From Pseudovibrio sp. JCM 19062 (GTDB lineage: Bacteria > Pseudomonadota > Alphaproteobacteria > Rhizobiales > Stappiaceae): a DNA stretch of 16,924 bases. A program made the translations under genes and the position numbers. Shown here piece by piece: positions 14,840-16,924 of this stretch. Where the stretch lies: positions 1 to 16,924 of the forward strand of contig BAXV01000075.1 in assembly GCA_001310715.1 (NCBI GenBank). Direction: 5' to 3'. The notes beneath the pieces are model-generated. The model was not told where the DNA came from. It made no database searches and saw nothing but the letters and a program-made list of their open reading frames with translations. The stretch's first letter is position 1, and every line of letters begins with the position of its first letter.

Positions 14840-16924
14840 ATGCCGGTTCCGGCTCGGCCTTAGGTTCACTGGAAGGATTTTCTTCCAGCTCTTTCAAAGA
14901 CTTCTCAGCCTTACCCTGCCCAGCACCTTCACCCGGACGGATGCGGTAGAAGATGATGAACAGCAGCGGAACCGCAATCAGTGTCAACACTGTCGCAAAC
15001 GCCAGACCACCCATAATGGTGACAGACATACTCGCAAACATCGGATCAACAATCAGCGGAGCCATCCCAAGGATCGTCGTAACCGCCGCCATAGACACCG
15101 GACGCAAACGAGAAACACTCGCACGCACAACAGCATCAAAACGGTCTCCACCTTCTTCCAGCTGAAGGTCGATCTCCTCCAGAAGAACGATCGCATTCTT
15201 GATCAGCATCCCCGACAAGGACAGCACACCAAGGATTGCCATGAAGTCCAGCGGAAGACCCGTTCCAAGCAGACCGATCACAACACCGTTGATAGACATC
15301 GGTACGATCAGCCAGATGATGAGTGGTTCCCGTACCTTAGAGAACAGCAGGATGGAGATAACAATCATCACAAGGAAGGTGACGGGAACTTCGTACCCAG
15401 CGACTCATTCGCATTCTTGGAATTCTCGTACTCACCACCCCACTCGATGGAATACCCATCAGGAAGCGGAACAGCCTCAATAACCCCACGAATTCGCGCA
15501 TGCGCAACCGACGCTAACTCATCCGGTGCACTCGCACCAAGAACACTAATTGTCTTCACACGGTCCCGGCGACGGATCAACGTATCTCAGCACAGTAGCA
15601 ACACCGGAAGTGACCTGATCAATTGGCACATACATGCGCTGCTGAGAGCTCCAAACCAGTGTGTTAACAAGGGCTTCGGACGCACTCTCACCTTCACCGC
15701 GCTTACGTTTCACGATGATCGGAATGTCTTCATCCAGATCACGATAGCTGCCGGTACGAATACCATCAGAGGTAAACTGAACCGCAGTCGCCAGATCCTG
15801 ACGCGTGATTCCGGCAATACGAGCACGCTGTTCGTCGAACTTCGGCTGCATCACCAACTCACGCTCACGCCAATCCGTACGCACATCACTCAAACGGTAC
15901 TGCGGCTCTTTGAAGATGTGCATCATCTCCTCAGAAATCTCGCGCAGCACATTGGCATCCGGACCGGAGACACGCACCTGAACATCAGCACCCGACGGAG
16001 GACCGAACACCAGACGCTCGGTATACACCTGTCCCTGAGGCAACTCGGAAAAACCGAATTCGCGGATCTTCACCGCCAGATCATCAATGACATCAGTGTT
16101 TTCCGTCCGAACGATCACCTGACCATAGTTGGCACTTCCATCCTGCGACGCATAGGTCAGCATGAAACGGGTCGCACCTTGACCAATAAAGGTATTGGTT
16201 GAAACAACACCCGGCAAAGACAGGATCTCGTTTTCCAGCTTCTCCATGTCACGCGCAGTCGCATGAATATTGGTTCCATGCGGCAACCAGTAGTTCACGT
16301 AAAACAATGGTGTTGCAGAGTTCGGGAAGAAGGAGTTTCCAACAAACTGGAACGACCAGAAGCAAACCACGGTCACGCCGATCAGCACCACCAGCGACAG
16401 CCAGCGCAGCTTCAAGGTCAGTACCAGAGACTTGCGGAACAGGGTGTACATGAAGCCGCGGTAAGGATCATGCTCGTCACCGGAGATGGAAGCCATCTTG
16501 AAGAAGTACTTACCAAACAGCGGTGTAACCAGGATCGCGAACAACCAGGACATCAGCAGGGAAATACCAACAACCGCAAACAGCGAGAACATGAACTCAC
16601 CGGTACTGTCACTGGATAGACCGATACCAGAGAACGCCATGATACCAATCACGGTTGCGCCCAGCAGCGGCCACTTGGTCTGCTCAACAACGGTCGACGC
16701 AGCTTTGATTGGCCGCATACCACGTTGCATGTTGATCATCATGCCTTCAGCAACAACGATCGCGTTGTCCACCAACATACCCATGGCGATAACCAGCGCA
16801 CCAAGCGAAATACGCTCAAGCTCGATACCACCCAGTTTCATCAGAAGGATCGTGGAAAGCACGGTCAGCAACAGAACAGAACCCACCACAACAGCAGCAC
16901 GCCAGCCATGAAGATGCCTAGCAC
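14838..16924 (-). CDS. RND-family efflux transporter inner-membrane subunit (5' partial; two frameshift sites)
   Basis: This is the C-terminal two thirds of an AcrB-like proton-driven pump that works with a periplasmic adaptor and an outer-membrane channel. The frame runs off the right edge in HGWRAAVVVGSVLLLTVL. Visible segments are GALVIAMGMLVDNAIVVAEG (transmembrane helix 4), the second periplasmic loop (FFPNSATPLFYVNYWLPHGT, FGPPSGADVQVRVSGPD), and the C-terminal half with SLSGMLIKNAIVLLEEIDLQ and MGGLAFATVLTLIAVPLLF, then a Glu/Pro/Lys-rich tail. The frame breaks near 15584-15589 (two missing G, restoring EDTLIRRRDRV) and near 15389 (one missing G, restoring TKVPVTFL). Of the two Asp residues of the proton relay, only the first is kept (VDN). 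Substrate cannot be told. Confidence 0.9.

Noticed and set aside
15417..16202. 261-codon + strand frame opposite the RND gene
   Set aside because: It is antisense to the conserved second periplasmic loop of the pump and is not a separate protein.
1..16924. CRISPR array, transposase, integrase or phage genes
   Set aside because: I found no regular spacer-repeat array and no mobile-element protein motifs on either strand; the only repeats are short palindromes and the phased decamers.

Overview
This window has the gene content of an alphaproteobacterium, most likely of the order Hyphomicrobiales (Rhizobiales). A marine Stappiaceae/Pseudovibrio-like genome of moderate GC would fit, but the genus is a guess. 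The evidence is a liv branched-chain amino acid importer with a small DUF6867-like membrane gene inside the operon, a LivM with a long N-terminal extension, Omp19/Inh-type lipoproteins, CoxD/CoxE-type molybdoenzyme maturation genes, and palindromic intergenic repeats of the kind common in that order.

Layout. 1-96: the 3' end of an unidentified + strand gene. 217-2458: a MoxR-type AAA+ ATPase (coxD-like) and its VWA partner (coxE-like), then a small MazG-type all-alpha pyrophosphohydrolase (2532-2876). 2925-5441: a minus-strand block of four exported small proteins, namely two Inh/Omp19-like lipoproteins, a Cys-containing secreted protein of unknown function and an LprI/DUF1311-like protein. 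5571-11151: the liv operon on the minus strand, in transcription order livH, livM, livG, livF, DUF6867-like gene, livK, closed by a strong terminator. 11594-12302: a secreted phytochelatin synthase-like Cys-His-Asp peptidase. 12694-13217 (+): a flavin reductase-like protein. 13487-14511 (+): a P1/DmpA-family aminopeptidase. 14512-14837: a convergent intergenic region with 10-bp phased repeats and four consecutive hairpins. 14838 to the end (-): an RND efflux pump inner-membrane subunit, its N-terminus outside the window.

Sequence quality dominates the reading. I count about 20 single-base indels interrupting conserved genes, nearly all in short C/G runs (one base missing) or in A8/C5 runs (one base extra). 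In each case the downstream frame continues the same protein family without decay, so I annotate these as single genes with likely sequencing or assembly errors, not as pseudogenes. Three of the extra bases are in A8 tracts (three unrelated genes), which leaves open a slippage or phase-variation explanation.

The best candidates for undescribed biology are: (1) the four-hairpin region 14687-14836, possibly a structured RNA or stacked terminators, with 10-bp phased CGCA repeats upstream of it; and (2) palindromic repeats whose TAGAGC end supplies the stop codon of two unrelated genes (positions 13215 and 3679). I see no tRNA, rRNA, CRISPR array or transposase. The long reading frames opposite livK, livG, livM and the RND gene are shadows.
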